Of a DNA stretch of 64,000 nt, positions 36,465 to 46,043 are shown one piece after another (the first letter of the stretch is position 1; each line of letters starts with the position of its first letter). The notes beneath the pieces are model-generated. The model ran no database searches. It was not told the origin of the DNA and saw only the letters and a list, made by a program, of their open reading frames with translations. The position numbers and the translations under genes were made by a program. The DNA comes from Burkholderia pseudomultivorans (GTDB lineage: Bacteria; Pseudomonadota; Gammaproteobacteria; Burkholderiales; Burkholderiaceae): contig NZ_CP013378.1 in the NCBI RefSeq assembly GCF_001718415.1, positions 3,534,001 through 3,598,000 on the forward strand. Reading direction: 5' to 3'.

Positions 36465-36599
36465 CGGATACTCCTTTTTCGAAACCGGATCGACGTGGAG
36501 TCTAGGCGAAATCGCGCCGGTGCGGCATCTGCCGGACGGCCGATGCGTGCGCACACGGCGCGCGGTCTAGAATAGCGGTTTTGGCCAGTCATTTCCGCC

Positions 36600-38531
36600 G
36601 TGATCCGTTTCAATCAGTTCAGCCTTGCGCGCGGCACCAAGCCGCTGTTCGACTCGGCATCGTTCGTGCTCAATCCCGGCGAGAAAGCCGGCCTGATCGG
36701 CGCGAACGGCGCCGGCAAGTCGACGCTGTTCGCGGTCCTGCGCGGCGAGCTGCACGCCGACGCCGGCGATTTCTCGATGCCGCCGTCGTGGCGGATCGCC
36801 CATGTGTCGCAGGAAACGCCGGCCGTCGATCGCTCCGCGCTCGACTACACGCTCGACGGCGACGCCGCGCTGCGCGAGATCGAGGCGCGCATCGCCGCCG
36901 CGTCGGCCGCCCATGACGGGGCGGCCGAAGCCGAAGCGCACGCGGCATTCGCCGACGCCGACGGCTACACCGCGCCCGCGCGCGGCGAGGCGCTGCTGCT
37001 CGGCCTCGGCTTCACGCTCGCGCAGACGCGCGAGAGCGTCGCGAGCTTCTCGGGCGGCTGGCGCATGCGCCTGAACCTCGCGCAGGCGCTGATGTGCCGC
37101 TCCGACCTGCTGCTGCTCGACGAACCGACCAACCACCTCGACCTCGACGCGATCGTCTGGCTGGAAGACTGGCTGCACCGCTACCCCGGCACGCTCGTCG
37201 TGATCTCGCACGATCGCGAATTCCTCGACTCGATCTGCAACGTCACGCTGCATCTCGAGAACCGCCAGGTGAAGCGCTACGGCGGCAACTACTCGCAGTT
37301 CGAAGTGCTGCGCGCGCAGCAGCTCGCGCTGCAGCAAAGCGCCTACGAAAAGCAGCAGAAGACGGTCGCGCACCTGCAGAGCTTCATCGACCGCTTCAAG
37401 GCCAAGGCGACCAAGGCGCGGCAGGCGCAGAGCCGGATGAAGGCGCTCGAGAAGATGGAGCTGATCGCGCCCGCGCACGTCGCGTCGCCGTTTACGTTCG
37501 AATTCCGCACGCCCGACGCCGCGCCGAACCCGATGATGGTGATGGAAGACGTCCGCTGCGGCTACCGTGCCGACGACGGCGCGGAAATCCCGATCGTCGA
37601 GCGCGTCGCGCTGTCGATCCAGAACGGGCAGCGCATCGGCCTGCTCGGCGCGAACGGCCAGGGCAAGTCGACGCTGATCAAGACGCTGGCCGGTACGCTC
37701 GCGCCGCTGTCGGGCCAGGTGCGCGAAGGCAAGGGGCTGACGATCGGCTATTTCGCGCAGCATCAGCTCGAGACGCTGCGCGAAGACGATTCGCCGCTCG
37801 CGCATCTGGCGCGGCTCGCACCCGACACGCGCGAGCAGGAACTGCGCGACTTCCTCGGCGGCTTCAACTTCTCGGGCGACATGGCGACGAGCCCGGTCGG
37901 CCCGTTCTCCGGCGGCGAAAAGGCGCGCCTCGCGCTCGCGCTGATCATCTGGCAGAAGCCGAACCTGCTGCTGCTCGACGAACCGACCAACCACCTCGAT
38001 CTCGAAACGCGTCACGCGCTGACGATGGCGCTCGCGCAGTTCGACGGCACGCTGATTCTCGTGTCGCACGACCGTCATCTGCTGCGCGCGACGACCGACC
38101 AGTTCATGCTCGTCGCCAAGCACCGGCTGCAGCCGTTCGACGGCGACCTCGACGATTACCGCGACTGGCTGCTGCAGCATGCGGCCGAGCAGCGCGCGGC
38201 CGCGAAGGCCGACGGCGCGGCCGAGTCCGGCGCCGGGCCGGCCGTCAACCGCAAGGACCAGAAGCGGCAGGCGGCCGAGGAACGGCAGCGCCTGTCGCAG
38301 TTGAAGAAGCCGCTGCAGACGCGCATCACGAAGCTCGAAAAGGAAATGGACGCGCTGCACGCGGAAAAGGCGCGTCTCGATGCGTTCGTCGCCGATTCGG
38401 CGAGCTACGAACCGGCGCGCAAGACCGAACTCACGGACGCGATCCGCACGCTCGGCGACGTCAACGCGCGGCTCGAAACGATCGAGGCGGACTGGCTCGC
38501 CGCGCAGGAAGAACTCGAGCAGATCGGCTGA
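36600..38531 (+). CDS. ABC-F family ATPase (YheS-like)
   Basis: A 643-residue soluble protein with two ATP-binding cassettes and no membrane domain, the ABC-F layout of translation factors acting at the ribosomal E site. Walker A motifs are GANGAGKST (34-42) and GANGQGKST (about 350), and two LSGG-like signatures (FSGGWRM and FSGGEKA) and two DEPTNHLDL Walker B regions are seen. The linker and the charged C-terminal coiled coil match E. coli YheS. The start is GTG at 36600, which aligns with the family N-terminus. Confidence 0.92.
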   Translation: MIRFNQFSLARGTKPLFDSASFVLNPGEKAGLIGANGAGKSTLFAVLRGELHADAGDFSMPPSWRIAHVSQETPAVDRSALDYTLDGDAALREIEARIAAASAAHDGAAEAEAHAAFADADGYTAPARGEALLLGLGFTLAQTRESVASFSGGWRMRLNLAQALMCRSDLLLLDEPTNHLDLDAIVWLEDWLHRYPGTLVVISHDREFLDSICNVTLHLENRQVKRYGGNYSQFEVLRAQQLALQQSAYEKQQKTVAHLQSFIDRFKAKATKARQAQSRMKALEKMELIAPAHVASPFTFEFRTPDAAPNPMMVMEDVRCGYRADDGAEIPIVERVALSIQNGQRIGLLGANGQGKSTLIKTLAGTLAPLSGQVREGKGLTIGYFAQHQLETLREDDSPLAHLARLAPDTREQELRDFLGGFNFSGDMATSPVGPFSGGEKARLALALIIWQKPNLLLLDEPTNHLDLETRHALTMALAQFDGTLILVSHDRHLLRATTDQFMLVAKHRLQPFDGDLDDYRDWLLQHAAEQRAAAKADGAAESGAGPAVNRKDQKRQAAEERQRLSQLKKPLQTRITKLEKEMDALHAEKARLDAFVADSASYEPARKTELTDAIRTLGDVNARLETIEADWLAAQEELEQIG

Positions 38532-38621
38532 CCGCGAGCGGGGCGCGCCCGGCCGCGCCGCCCAAGCCGCGCCGGCGTCGCGGCATTTCCGCGCGCCGCC
38601 AAGCCACCACCACCCTGGATA

Positions 38622-38654
38622 CGACAAGGCCGGGCACATTGCCCGGCCTTGTCG
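38622..38654. terminator. perfect hairpin between convergent genes
   Basis: A 15-bp perfect inverted repeat with a 3-base loop (half-site CGACAAGGCCGGGCA) lies between the ABC-F gene and the convergent small gene. There is no long T tract, so it may be a bidirectional terminator or an mRNA-stabilising 3' hairpin. Confidence 0.6.
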
Positions 38655-38683
38655 ATCTCGTTCGCGGCCCGCCGGCCACCGGC

Positions 38684-38950
38684 TCAGCGCCGCGGCAGCG
38701 TATCGCGCGGCATCTGCTCGTCGTCGCCCATCAGGTGCCGGCGCCCTTCGGTCGGCCGGCGGATCGCCGCGGCGACTTCCGCTTCGGTCACGTGCTCCGC
38801 CACGACGCGGCGCGCGAGCCGCCCTTCCGAATCGATCCATTCGACGATCCGGCATCCGCCGCCCCACGGCTGACGGATCGGCTCCGAGACGCGGCAGCCG
38901 CGCAGGTTGTACACGCGTGCGTCCGGCGCTTGCCCATACGATTTCAACAT
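38684..38950 (-). CDS. small hypothetical protein
   Basis: An 88-residue protein that I do not recognise. An AAGGGA ribosome-binding site lies four bases before the ATG and codon use is like the neighbours, so it is probably real. It is hydrophilic, with two cysteines (in 'LRGCRVSEP' and 'GGGCRIVEW'), a likely beta-rich first half and an Arg-rich tail, and no signal peptide or membrane segment. It lies downstream of radA (136-base gap) on the same strand. Confidence 0.65.
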   Translation of the reverse strand: MLKSYGQAPDARVYNLRGCRVSEPIRQPWGGGCRIVEWIDSEGRLARRVVAEHVTEAEVAAAIRRPTEGRRHLMGDDEQMPRDTLPRR

Positions 38951-39086
38951 AGCTTCCCTTCACGATGCGCGGTTCGACAATCCGGCAAAGGATAGGGAAA
39001 AGCAATGTCCGGCGGGTTACAGCAGCCTACATATTCTTTACAACGAATTACGCGCCAGATCGCACGGCAGGCGCCTGCCGCGTCGT

Positions 39087-40463
39087 TCATTCGAGGTCGC
39101 GCACGCTGTCGATCGCCTGCTCGAGGCGCTCGACGGCCATCACCTTCAGCCCCTCGATCGCCTGCTTCGGCGCGTTCGCCTTCGGAATCAGCGCGATCGT
39201 GAAGCCAAGCTTCGCCGCCTCGCGCAGCCGTTCCTGCCCGCGCGGGGACGGCCGGATCTCGCCCGCGAGCCCCACTTCGCCGAACACGATCAGTCCCTTC
39301 GGCAGCGCCTTGTTGCGCATCGACGAGTGGATCGCCAGCAGCACCGCGAGATCGGCCGCCGGCTCCGTGATCTTCACGCCGCCGACCGCGTTCAGGAACA
39401 CGTCCTGGTCGAAGCAGGCGATGCCCGCGTGCCGGTGCAGCACCGCCAGCAGCATCGCGAGCCGGTTCTGTTCGAGGCCGACCGCGAGCCGGCGCGGGTT
39501 CGGCACATGGGCCGTATCGACGAGCGCCTGGACCTCGACCAGCAGCGGGCGCGTGCCCTCCTGCGTGACGAGCACGCACGAGCCCGGCACGACCTGCTCG
39601 TGCTGCGACAGGAACAGCGCCGACGGATTCGCGACGCCGCGCAGCCCGCGCTCGGTCATCGCGAACACGCCGAGCTCGTTGACCGCGCCGAAGCGATTCT
39701 TGAACGCGCGCACGAGCCGGAACGACGAGTGCGTGTCGCCTTCGAAGTACAGCACCGTGTCGACGATGTGCTCGAGCACGCGCGGACCGGCGAGGTTGCC
39801 CTCCTTCGTCACGTGCCCGACCATGATGATCGCGGTGCCCGACTGCTTCGCGATGCGCGTGAGCTGCGCCGCGCACTCGCGCACCTGCGCGACCGAGCCG
39901 GGCGCCGACGTGAGCGCGTCCGAATAGACGGTCTGGATCGAGTCGATGACGGCCACGTCGGGCCGCTCCGCGTCGATCGCGGCCTGGATCTTCTCGAGCT
40001 GGATCTCGGCGAGCAGCTTCAGTTCGGCCGCCGGCGCGCCGCCGTCGAGCAGCGCGAGCCGTTGCGCGCGCAACGCGATCTGCGCGGCCGATTCCTCGCC
40101 GCTGATATAGAGCGCGCGCCGCTCGCTCGCGATGTCGGCGAGCGACTGCAGCAGCAGCGTCGACTTGCCGATGCCCGGATCGCCGCCGATCAGCACGACC
40201 CCGCCCGGCACGAGCCCGCCGCCGAGCACGCGGTCGAACTCGCCGATGCCGGTCGAGAAGCGCGGCACGTCGGCCGCCTCGATATCGGCGAGACGCTGCA
40301 CCGGCGCGCGTTTGGCGAGCGACTGGAAGCGATGCGCGGCGGGCGACTCGGCCACCGACTCGACGAGCGTGTTCCAGGCCTGGCAGGACGGGCACTGCCC
40401 CTGCCACTTCGGGGTCTGTCCGCCGCATTCGCTGCAGACGTAGACGGTTTTCTGTTTGGCCAC
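39087..40463 (-). CDS. radA: DNA repair protein RadA
   Basis: A 458-residue RecA-like helicase that drives branch migration in recombination. A four-cysteine zinc finger (C10, C13, C24, C27), Walker A GGDPGIGKST (93-102), the RadA-specific KNRFG motif and a C-terminal Lon-like domain are all present. The start is the GTG at 40463, eight bases after an AAGGG site; another GTG two codons upstream is too close to it. It follows alr by 11 bases. Confidence 0.96.
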   Translation of the reverse strand: MAKQKTVYVCSECGGQTPKWQGQCPSCQAWNTLVESVAESPAAHRFQSLAKRAPVQRLADIEAADVPRFSTGIGEFDRVLGGGLVPGGVVLIGGDPGIGKSTLLLQSLADIASERRALYISGEESAAQIALRAQRLALLDGGAPAAELKLLAEIQLEKIQAAIDAERPDVAVIDSIQTVYSDALTSAPGSVAQVRECAAQLTRIAKQSGTAIIMVGHVTKEGNLAGPRVLEHIVDTVLYFEGDTHSSFRLVRAFKNRFGAVNELGVFAMTERGLRGVANPSALFLSQHEQVVPGSCVLVTQEGTRPLLVEVQALVDTAHVPNPRRLAVGLEQNRLAMLLAVLHRHAGIACFDQDVFLNAVGGVKITEPAADLAVLLAIHSSMRNKALPKGLIVFGEVGLAGEIRPSPRGQERLREAAKLGFTIALIPKANAPKQAIEGLKVMAVERLEQAIDSVRDLE

Positions 40464-40474
40464 GCGCACTACCC

Positions 40475-41545
40475 TTATTCCGCGCGCACCGGCACGCGGG
40501 CCGCGACCGCGCACATCAGCTCGTAGCCGATCGTCCCGCAATGACGCGCGACGTCGTCGATCGACAGCGCGTTGCCCCACAGCTCGACGCGCGCGCCGAC
40601 GCCGGCCTGCGGGCACGGCGTCAGGTCGACGGTGATCATGTCCATCGACACGCGGCCGACGATCCGCGTGCGGATGCCGTCGACGATCACCGGCGTGCCT
40701 TCGGGCGCGACGCGCGGATAGCCGTCCGCATAGCCGCACGCGACCACGCCGATCCGCATCGGCGCCTGCGCGGAGAACGTCGAGCCATAGCCGATCGCCT
40801 GTCCCTTGCCGATCGTCTGCACCGCGATCAGCTCGGACGCGAGCGTCATCGCCGGCTTCAGGCCGGTGTCCGCGATATCGGACGACAGCCCGGACGGCGA
40901 CGCGCCATACAGCACGATGCCCGGCCGCACCCAGTCGAAGTGCGTGTCCGGATGCCACAGCACGGCCGCCGAGTTCGCGAGGCTGCGCGCGCCGGCGATG
41001 CTCGCCGCGCCGCGCTCGAAGGTCGCAAGCTGCTCGGCGACGCCGCGCTCGTTGTCGGCATCCGAAAAATGGGTCATCAACGTGATCTGGCCGATGCCGG
41101 GACACGCGCGGGCGCGCTCCCACGCGGCGCGGTATTTCTCCGGCGCATAGCCGAGCCGGTTCATCCCGCTGTTCATCTTCAGCTGCACGTTGACGGGCTT
41201 CGACAGCCGGGCCGTTTCCAGCATCCGCATCTGCTCGTCGTTGTGGACGGTCGTCGTCAGGCTGTAGCGATCGATCACGTCGATGTCGGTCGAGCGGAAG
41301 AACCCTTCGAGCAGCAGGATCGGGCCGGCCCAGCCGAGCTCGCGCAGCTTGACGGCCTCGTCGAGGTCGAGCAGCCCGAAGCCGTCGGTGCCGCGCAGGC
41401 CGGGAAACACGCGCGCGAGACCGTGGCCGTACGCGTTGGCCTTGACGACCGCCCAGACCTTGGACGGGCCGGCATAGCGGCGGACGACGGAGAGATTGTT
41501 CGCGAGAGCGGCGGTGTGGATGGTGGCGGAGATCGGGCGCGGCAT
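40475..41545 (-). CDS. alr: alanine racemase
   Basis: A 356-residue PLP enzyme interconverting L- and D-alanine for peptidoglycan. The PLP lysine is K35 in [10 protein letters not shown], and the second catalytic residue, tyrosine, lies in '[11 protein letters not shown]'. Domain order is TIM barrel then beta domain. It is upstream of radA with an 11-base gap, so the two form a unit. It is transcribed divergently from lplT. Confidence 0.96.
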   Translation of the reverse strand: MPRPISATIHTAALANNLSVVRRYAGPSKVWAVVKANAYGHGLARVFPGLRGTDGFGLLDLDEAVKLRELGWAGPILLLEGFFRSTDIDVIDRYSLTTTVHNDEQMRMLETARLSKPVNVQLKMNSGMNRLGYAPEKYRAAWERARACPGIGQITLMTHFSDADNERGVAEQLATFERGAASIAGARSLANSAAVLWHPDTHFDWVRPGIVLYGASPSGLSSDIADTGLKPAMTLASELIAVQTIGKGQAIGYGSTFSAQAPMRIGVVACGYADGYPRVAPEGTPVIVDGIRTRIVGRVSMDMITVDLTPCPQAGVGARVELWGNALSIDDVARHCGTIGYELMCAVAARVPVRAE

Positions 41546-41763
41546 GGGAAATTTACGTAAAGACGCTTGCGAATCATCAGCTTACCGCGCCTTTTGAGCA
41601 CCGAAGCCGACAATTTGCGGAACGATCGGGGAATCTTGCTAGTCCGAATTGGCGTATTTTCATGTTATAAAGCCGTGCGCACAACCCATTTCGAACGGAA
41701 TAAGCCGATCGCATACCAGGCGGCCTACGCGGCCAAGCCGCAGCGACGAAAGCATCGCATCAG

Positions 41764-43071
41764 ATGAAAAAAGGTTTTTACACCATCATGGCCGCGCAGT
41801 TTTTCTCGTCGCTGGCCGACAATGCGCTTCTCATCGCCGCCATCGCCCTGCTGAAAGACCTCCACGCCCCCAACTGGATGACACCGCTGCTCAAGCTGTT
41901 CTTCGTGTTGTCCTATGTCGTGCTGGCCGCATTCGTCGGTGCGTTCGCTGATTCGCGCCCGAAGGGTCGCGTGATGTTCATCACCAACTCGATCAAGGTG
42001 GTCGGCTGCCTGATCATGCTGTTCGGCGCCCACCCGCTGATCGCGTACGGAATCGTCGGCTTCGGCGCGGCGGCCTATTCGCCCGCGAAGTACGGCATTC
42101 TCACCGAACTGCTGCCGGCCGACCGGCTCGTCGCCGCGAACGGCTGGATCGAAGGCACGACCGTCAGTTCGATCATCCTCGGCACCGTGCTCGGCGGCGC
42201 GCTGATCAGCCCGCACATCGCGTCGCACGTGATCGCGCACACGCCCGCATGGATCAATACGCCGGCCGAATCGGCGATGGCGGTCATCATGACCATCTAC
42301 GTGATCGCCGCACTGTTCAACCTGCGGATTCCCGATACGGGCGCCCGCTACCCGAAGCAGGAACGCGGCCCGGTCAAGCTCGTCACCGACTTCGCCGACT
42401 GCTTCATGGTGCTGTGGCGCGACCGGCTCGGCCAGATCTCGCTCGCGGTCACGACGCTGTTCTGGGGTGCGGGCGCGACGCTGCAGTTCATCGTGCTGAA
42501 ATGGGCCGAGGTGTCGCTCGGCATGTCGCTGTCGGAAGGCGCGCTGCTGCAGGCCGTGGTCGCGGTCGGCGTCGCGGGCGGCGCAGTCGCGGCGGCGGCC
42601 CAGATCCCGCTGAAGAAGTCGCTGACCGTGCTGCCCGTCGGCATCATGATGGGCATCGCGGTGATGCTGATGGCGTTCTACACGCGCGACCTGTTCCCGT
42701 CGCACTGGGCCGTGCACATCGGCCACATGCGCATGCCGGTGTACCTGATCATCGCGTACATCTTCCTGATGTGCGTCGGCGCGCTGTCGGGCTACTTCGT
42801 GGTGCCCATGAACGCGCTGCTGCAGCATCGCGGCCACGTGCTGCTGTCGGCCGGCCACTCGATCGCGGTGCAGAACTTCAACGAGAACCTGTCGGTGCTC
42901 GTGATGCTGTGCCTGTATGCGGTGCTGGTGTGGCTCGACGTGCCGGTCGGCGTCGTGATCGTGCTGTTCGGCACCTTCGTGTGCCTGACGATGTGGCTCG
43001 TGATGCGCCGCCACCAGGCGAACCAGCGTCAGTTCGATGCGGTCGCGCTGATCGGCGAGTCGAAGCACTGA
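41764..43071 (+). CDS. lplT: lysophospholipid transporter LplT
   Basis: A 435-residue major-facilitator protein with about 12 membrane segments. The N-terminus 'MKKGFYTIMAAQFFSSLADNALLIAA' and 'AAYSPAKYGILTELLP' are characteristic of LplT, the flippase that brings lysophosphatidylethanolamine inward for reacylation. In enterobacteria it is adjacent to aas; here no acyltransferase gene is beside it. The 218-base gap to alr is the relatively AT-rich promoter region, with TATAAA near 41665. Confidence 0.9.
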   Translation: MKKGFYTIMAAQFFSSLADNALLIAAIALLKDLHAPNWMTPLLKLFFVLSYVVLAAFVGAFADSRPKGRVMFITNSIKVVGCLIMLFGAHPLIAYGIVGFGAAAYSPAKYGILTELLPADRLVAANGWIEGTTVSSIILGTVLGGALISPHIASHVIAHTPAWINTPAESAMAVIMTIYVIAALFNLRIPDTGARYPKQERGPVKLVTDFADCFMVLWRDRLGQISLAVTTLFWGAGATLQFIVLKWAEVSLGMSLSEGALLQAVVAVGVAGGAVAAAAQIPLKKSLTVLPVGIMMGIAVMLMAFYTRDLFPSHWAVHIGHMRMPVYLIIAYIFLMCVGALSGYFVVPMNALLQHRGHVLLSAGHSIAVQNFNENLSVLVMLCLYAVLVWLDVPVGVVIVLFGTFVCLTMWLVMRRHQANQRQFDAVALIGESKH

Positions 43072-43129
43072 CGCTACACTTCCCGTTCCCGTCCGTCGGC
43101 GCCGCTCCCCGAAGCGGCGCCCTGCCATC

Positions 43130-43939
43130 ATGACGCACCCGATACCCAACGTCCTGACGATCGCCGGCTCCGACTCCGGCGGCGGCGCAGGCATCCAGGC
43201 CGACCTGAAGACGTTCTCCGCACTCGGCGCCTACGGCGCGAGCGTGATCACCGCGCTGACCGCGCAGAACACGCGCGGCGTGACCGGCGTGCATGCGCCC
43301 GAGCCCGCGTTCGTGACCGCGCAGCTCGACGCGGTGTTCGACGACATCCGCATCGACGCGGTCAAGATCGGCATGCTCGCGAACGCCTCGATCGTGCACG
43401 CGGTCGCCGACGCGCTGCGGCGCTACGCGCCCCGCTTCGTCGTGCTCGACACGGTGATGATCTCGAAAAGCGCGCATGCGCTGCTCGCGCCGGACGCGGT
43501 CGACGCGCTGCGCGATGCGCTGCTGCCGCTCGCGACGGTCGTCACGCCGAACCTGCCCGAAGCGGCCGCACTGCTCGGCGACACGCCCGCGACGACGGAG
43601 AACGACATGGTCCGGCAGGGCCGCGCGCTGCTGCAAACGGGCGCGCGCGCCGTGCTGATGAAAGGCGGGCACCTGCCCGACGCGGCCGCGAGCCCCGACT
43701 GGCTCGTGGAAGCGGCGCATACGGTGCGCCTCGACGGTCCGCGCGTGCCCGTCAGCAATACGCACGGCACCGGCTGCACGCTGTCGTCGGCGATCGCGGC
43801 GCTGCTGCCGCAGCATCCCGACCTCGAAAGCGCGGTGCGCGCCGCGAAGACCTACCTGACCGGCGCGATTGCCGCGAGCGGGCGGCTCGACGTCGGCCAC
43901 GGCGTCGGCCCCGTCCATCATTTCCATCGCTGGTGGTAA
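43130..43939 (+). CDS. thiD: hydroxymethylpyrimidine/phosphomethylpyrimidine kinase
   Basis: A 269-residue ribokinase-fold enzyme that phosphorylates HMP twice in thiamine synthesis. The N-terminal 'TIAGSDSGGGAGIQADLKTF' and the anion-hole/catalytic 'NTHGTGCTLSSAIA' motif are diagnostic. No TPP riboswitch-like leader is apparent in the 58-base gap after lplT, so it may be expressed from the lplT transcript. It is convergent with the DUF1853 gene. Confidence 0.94.
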   Translation: MTHPIPNVLTIAGSDSGGGAGIQADLKTFSALGAYGASVITALTAQNTRGVTGVHAPEPAFVTAQLDAVFDDIRIDAVKIGMLANASIVHAVADALRRYAPRFVVLDTVMISKSAHALLAPDAVDALRDALLPLATVVTPNLPEAAALLGDTPATTENDMVRQGRALLQTGARAVLMKGGHLPDAAASPDWLVEAAHTVRLDGPRVPVSNTHGTGCTLSSAIAALLPQHPDLESAVRAAKTYLTGAIAASGRLDVGHGVGPVHHFHRWW

Positions 43940-43980
43940 GCGCGGCAGACCACCGCGACTGACGCAACGTCGGTCCGACT

Positions 43981-44946
43981 TCAGTCGACCTGCGCCGCAA
44001 ATGCCCGCGCCCGCGCGGGCCAATCGTCCGGGACGACGAAGCCGCGCGCCGTCTCTCGCCACGTCCCGTCGTCGCACGGTTCATAAACGCCGATCAGCGC
44101 GGGCGGCTGGCGCGCGCCCAGCACCGGCGGCAACGCGCGCGCGGCCGCCAGCGGTTCGGGCGCCGCATCGGCATGCGCGGCGATCCGCCGCGGCGCAAGC
44201 CACGCGAGCCGCGGCAGCACGCTCCACGCCGCACCGGCCGGTTGCGCGGCCGCCCAGTCCGGCCACTGCGCATGCGTGAGCCAGAAACCGCGCGGATGAT
44301 CGGGCGCGATTTCGGCGGACACCGGCGGCCGTGTCGCGCCGTGCGGATAGAACAGCCAGCCCTTCACGAACATCTGCGCCGCGGACAGCGCGCCGTAGCC
44401 GAGCAGCGTGAAGCCGTTGCGGCTGCTCAGCCGCAGCTGATGGTCGATGAGCCGGCTGCGCTTGCGGTCGAGCCGGTCGACGAGATTCGGTCCGACGAAA
44501 TCGGCGAGCGATGCGCCCGCGTGCACCGGCGCGCACAGATAGCACTTCACCGCCAGTTCCCAGTGCAGGCGCCGCCCGTCCGGCGTATCGACGAGGAAGT
44601 CGACTTCGCCGAGCGTGTGCCCGTTGCTGCGCAGCGGCAGGTTCGCCGCGACGAGCCGCAGCGACGGGCCGTGCGTCAGGAAATATTCGAGCAGGCATTC
44701 GGCATAGCGGCCGAGGCGCACGGGTCGCAGCCCGTCGAGCGCACGGTGCAGCGGCGCCGGCGCGGCGTCGAGCGCCGCCAGCCACGCCTCGACGGCGGCC
44801 CGTTCGGCGGCGTCCGACCACGGCTGCGCGAGCGACGCGCCCGGCGCCGCGGCGAGCAGGCTCGGGCTCGCGAGGAGCCACGCCAGGTCGCGGACTGCGG
44901 CGTCGCGCAGCGTATCGACGAACGCGAACGCCGCGCGGGCCGTCAT
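43981..44946 (-). CDS. DUF1853 family protein, possible PD-(D/E)XK-like fold
   Basis: A 321-residue cytosolic protein of the uncharacterised DUF1853 type. Residues 113-134 read GEVDFLV, then WELAVK (D116, E130, K134), which resembles the beta-hairpin of PD-(D/E)XK nucleases such as YraN; this is my reading, not an established function. The start overlaps the udg stop as ATGA, so it is the last gene of the coupled tsaB-rimI-udg unit. Coupling with a DNA glycosylase would fit a DNA-processing role. Confidence 0.75.
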   Translation of the reverse strand: MTARAAFAFVDTLRDAAVRDLAWLLASPSLLAAAPGASLAQPWSDAAERAAVEAWLAALDAAPAPLHRALDGLRPVRLGRYAECLLEYFLTHGPSLRLVAANLPLRSNGHTLGEVDFLVDTPDGRRLHWELAVKCYLCAPVHAGASLADFVGPNLVDRLDRKRSRLIDHQLRLSSRNGFTLLGYGALSAAQMFVKGWLFYPHGATRPPVSAEIAPDHPRGFWLTHAQWPDWAAAQPAGAAWSVLPRLAWLAPRRIAAHADAAPEPLAAARALPPVLGARQPPALIGVYEPCDDGTWRETARGFVVPDDWPARARAFAAQVD

Positions 44947-46043
44947 TGCCCGGCCGGCTGTTGCGCGGCGCCGCCCGCCGCCGCGCCGAACGTGTCGCGC
45001 GCGAGGCACAGGTCGGCCCAGGCCTTCGACTTGTCCTGCAGGCTGCGCAACAGGTAGGCCGGATGGTAGGTGACGATCACCGGCACGCCTTCGTATGCAT
45101 GCACGCGGCCGCGCAGCGAGGCGATGCTCGCATCCGTCTTGAGCAGCGTCTGCGCGGCGAAGCGGCCGAGCGCGACGATCAGCTTCGGTTTCACGAGCGC
45201 GACCTGGCGCTGCAGATACGGCTCGCAGCGCGCGACCTCGTCCGGTTCGGGATTGCGGTTGCCGGGCGGCCGGCACTTGATCACGTTCGCGATATAGACG
45301 TTGCGGCCGCGCTCGAGCGACAGCGAGCGCAGCATGTTGTCGAGCAGCTTGCCGGCCTGGCCGACGAACGGTTCGCCCTGCTTGTCCTCGTTCTCGCCCG
45401 GCGCCTCACCGACCAGCATCCAGTCCGCCTCGCGATCGCCGACGCCGAATACGGTATTGGTGCGCTTCTCGCACAGGCGGCAGCGCGTGCAGTCGGCGAC
45501 GCGCGCGGCGAGCGCATCCCAGTCGAGCATCGCGACCGGCGTTTCCGCGGCGCGCGATTCGGCCGGCGCGACGGGGTCGCCCGGCGGCGCGGCGTCGAAC
45601 CACGCGAAATCGTCTTCGGCGGCGGGCGGTGCGTCGAAAGCCGGCGGCATCGGGGCCGTGGATGCAGTGGACTCGCGTTGCGCCGACGCGCGCTCGTCGG
45701 CGAATTCGCGACGGGCTGCCGCGTCGGCTGTATCGCGTCGCATGGCGTCGGATGCCGGCGCGACGGCCTGCGGCGGCGCATCGGCCGGTACGCGGGCGGA
45801 GACCGCGCTGCGCGTTACATCAGCCGGCGGCAAACCGGCGTCGTGATCCGGTCGCGGCTGCCGGGCGACCGTTGCCGCCGCAACGGCAGCGCCGCCGTCC
45901 GCGACGGCATCGGCCTGCGGCGTCGCTGACGCGCCCACCGCGCCTGCATCAGCCGCCACGGCTTCGCCATCCGCGCGCTGCCCGCGCCGCACCCAGATCT
46001 GCGCGAGGCCCATTTCCTCGAGCGCCGCTTCAGTCCACGCCAT
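44943..46043 (-). CDS. type 4 (iron-sulfur) uracil-DNA glycosylase with long N-terminal extension
   Basis: A 366-residue protein. The C-terminal 190 residues are a family 4 UDG that removes uracil from DNA. The four [4Fe-4S] cysteines appear as C185/C188 and C257/C273, motif A is GEAPGE (212-217) and motif B is HPAYLL (327-332). The first 25 residues are conserved-looking ('WTEAALEEMGLAQIW'), then about 145 residues of Ala/Pro/Asp-rich linker. The start at 46043 has a GGAGG site; it overlaps rimI by 14 bases. An ATG five codons upstream coincides with that site and is less likely. Confidence 0.9.
   Translation of the reverse strand: MAWTEAALEEMGLAQIWVRRGQRADGEAVAADAGAVGASATPQADAVADGGAAVAAATVARQPRPDHDAGLPPADVTRSAVSARVPADAPPQAVAPASDAMRRDTADAAARREFADERASAQRESTASTAPMPPAFDAPPAAEDDFAWFDAAPPGDPVAPAESRAAETPVAMLDWDALAARVADCTRCRLCEKRTNTVFGVGDREADWMLVGEAPGENEDKQGEPFVGQAGKLLDNMLRSLSLERGRNVYIANVIKCRPPGNRNPEPDEVARCEPYLQRQVALVKPKLIVALGRFAAQTLLKTDASIASLRGRVHAYEGVPVIVTYHPAYLLRSLQDKSKAWADLCLARDTFGAAAGGAAQQPAGQ

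Noticed and set aside
41567..41767. 66-codon frame in the alr-lplT intergenic region
   Set aside because: No ribosome-binding site, atypical codon use, and it overlaps the likely promoters and the lplT start.
43072..43129. TPP riboswitch upstream of thiD
   Set aside because: The gap is only 58 bases and lacks the conserved THI-box sequences.
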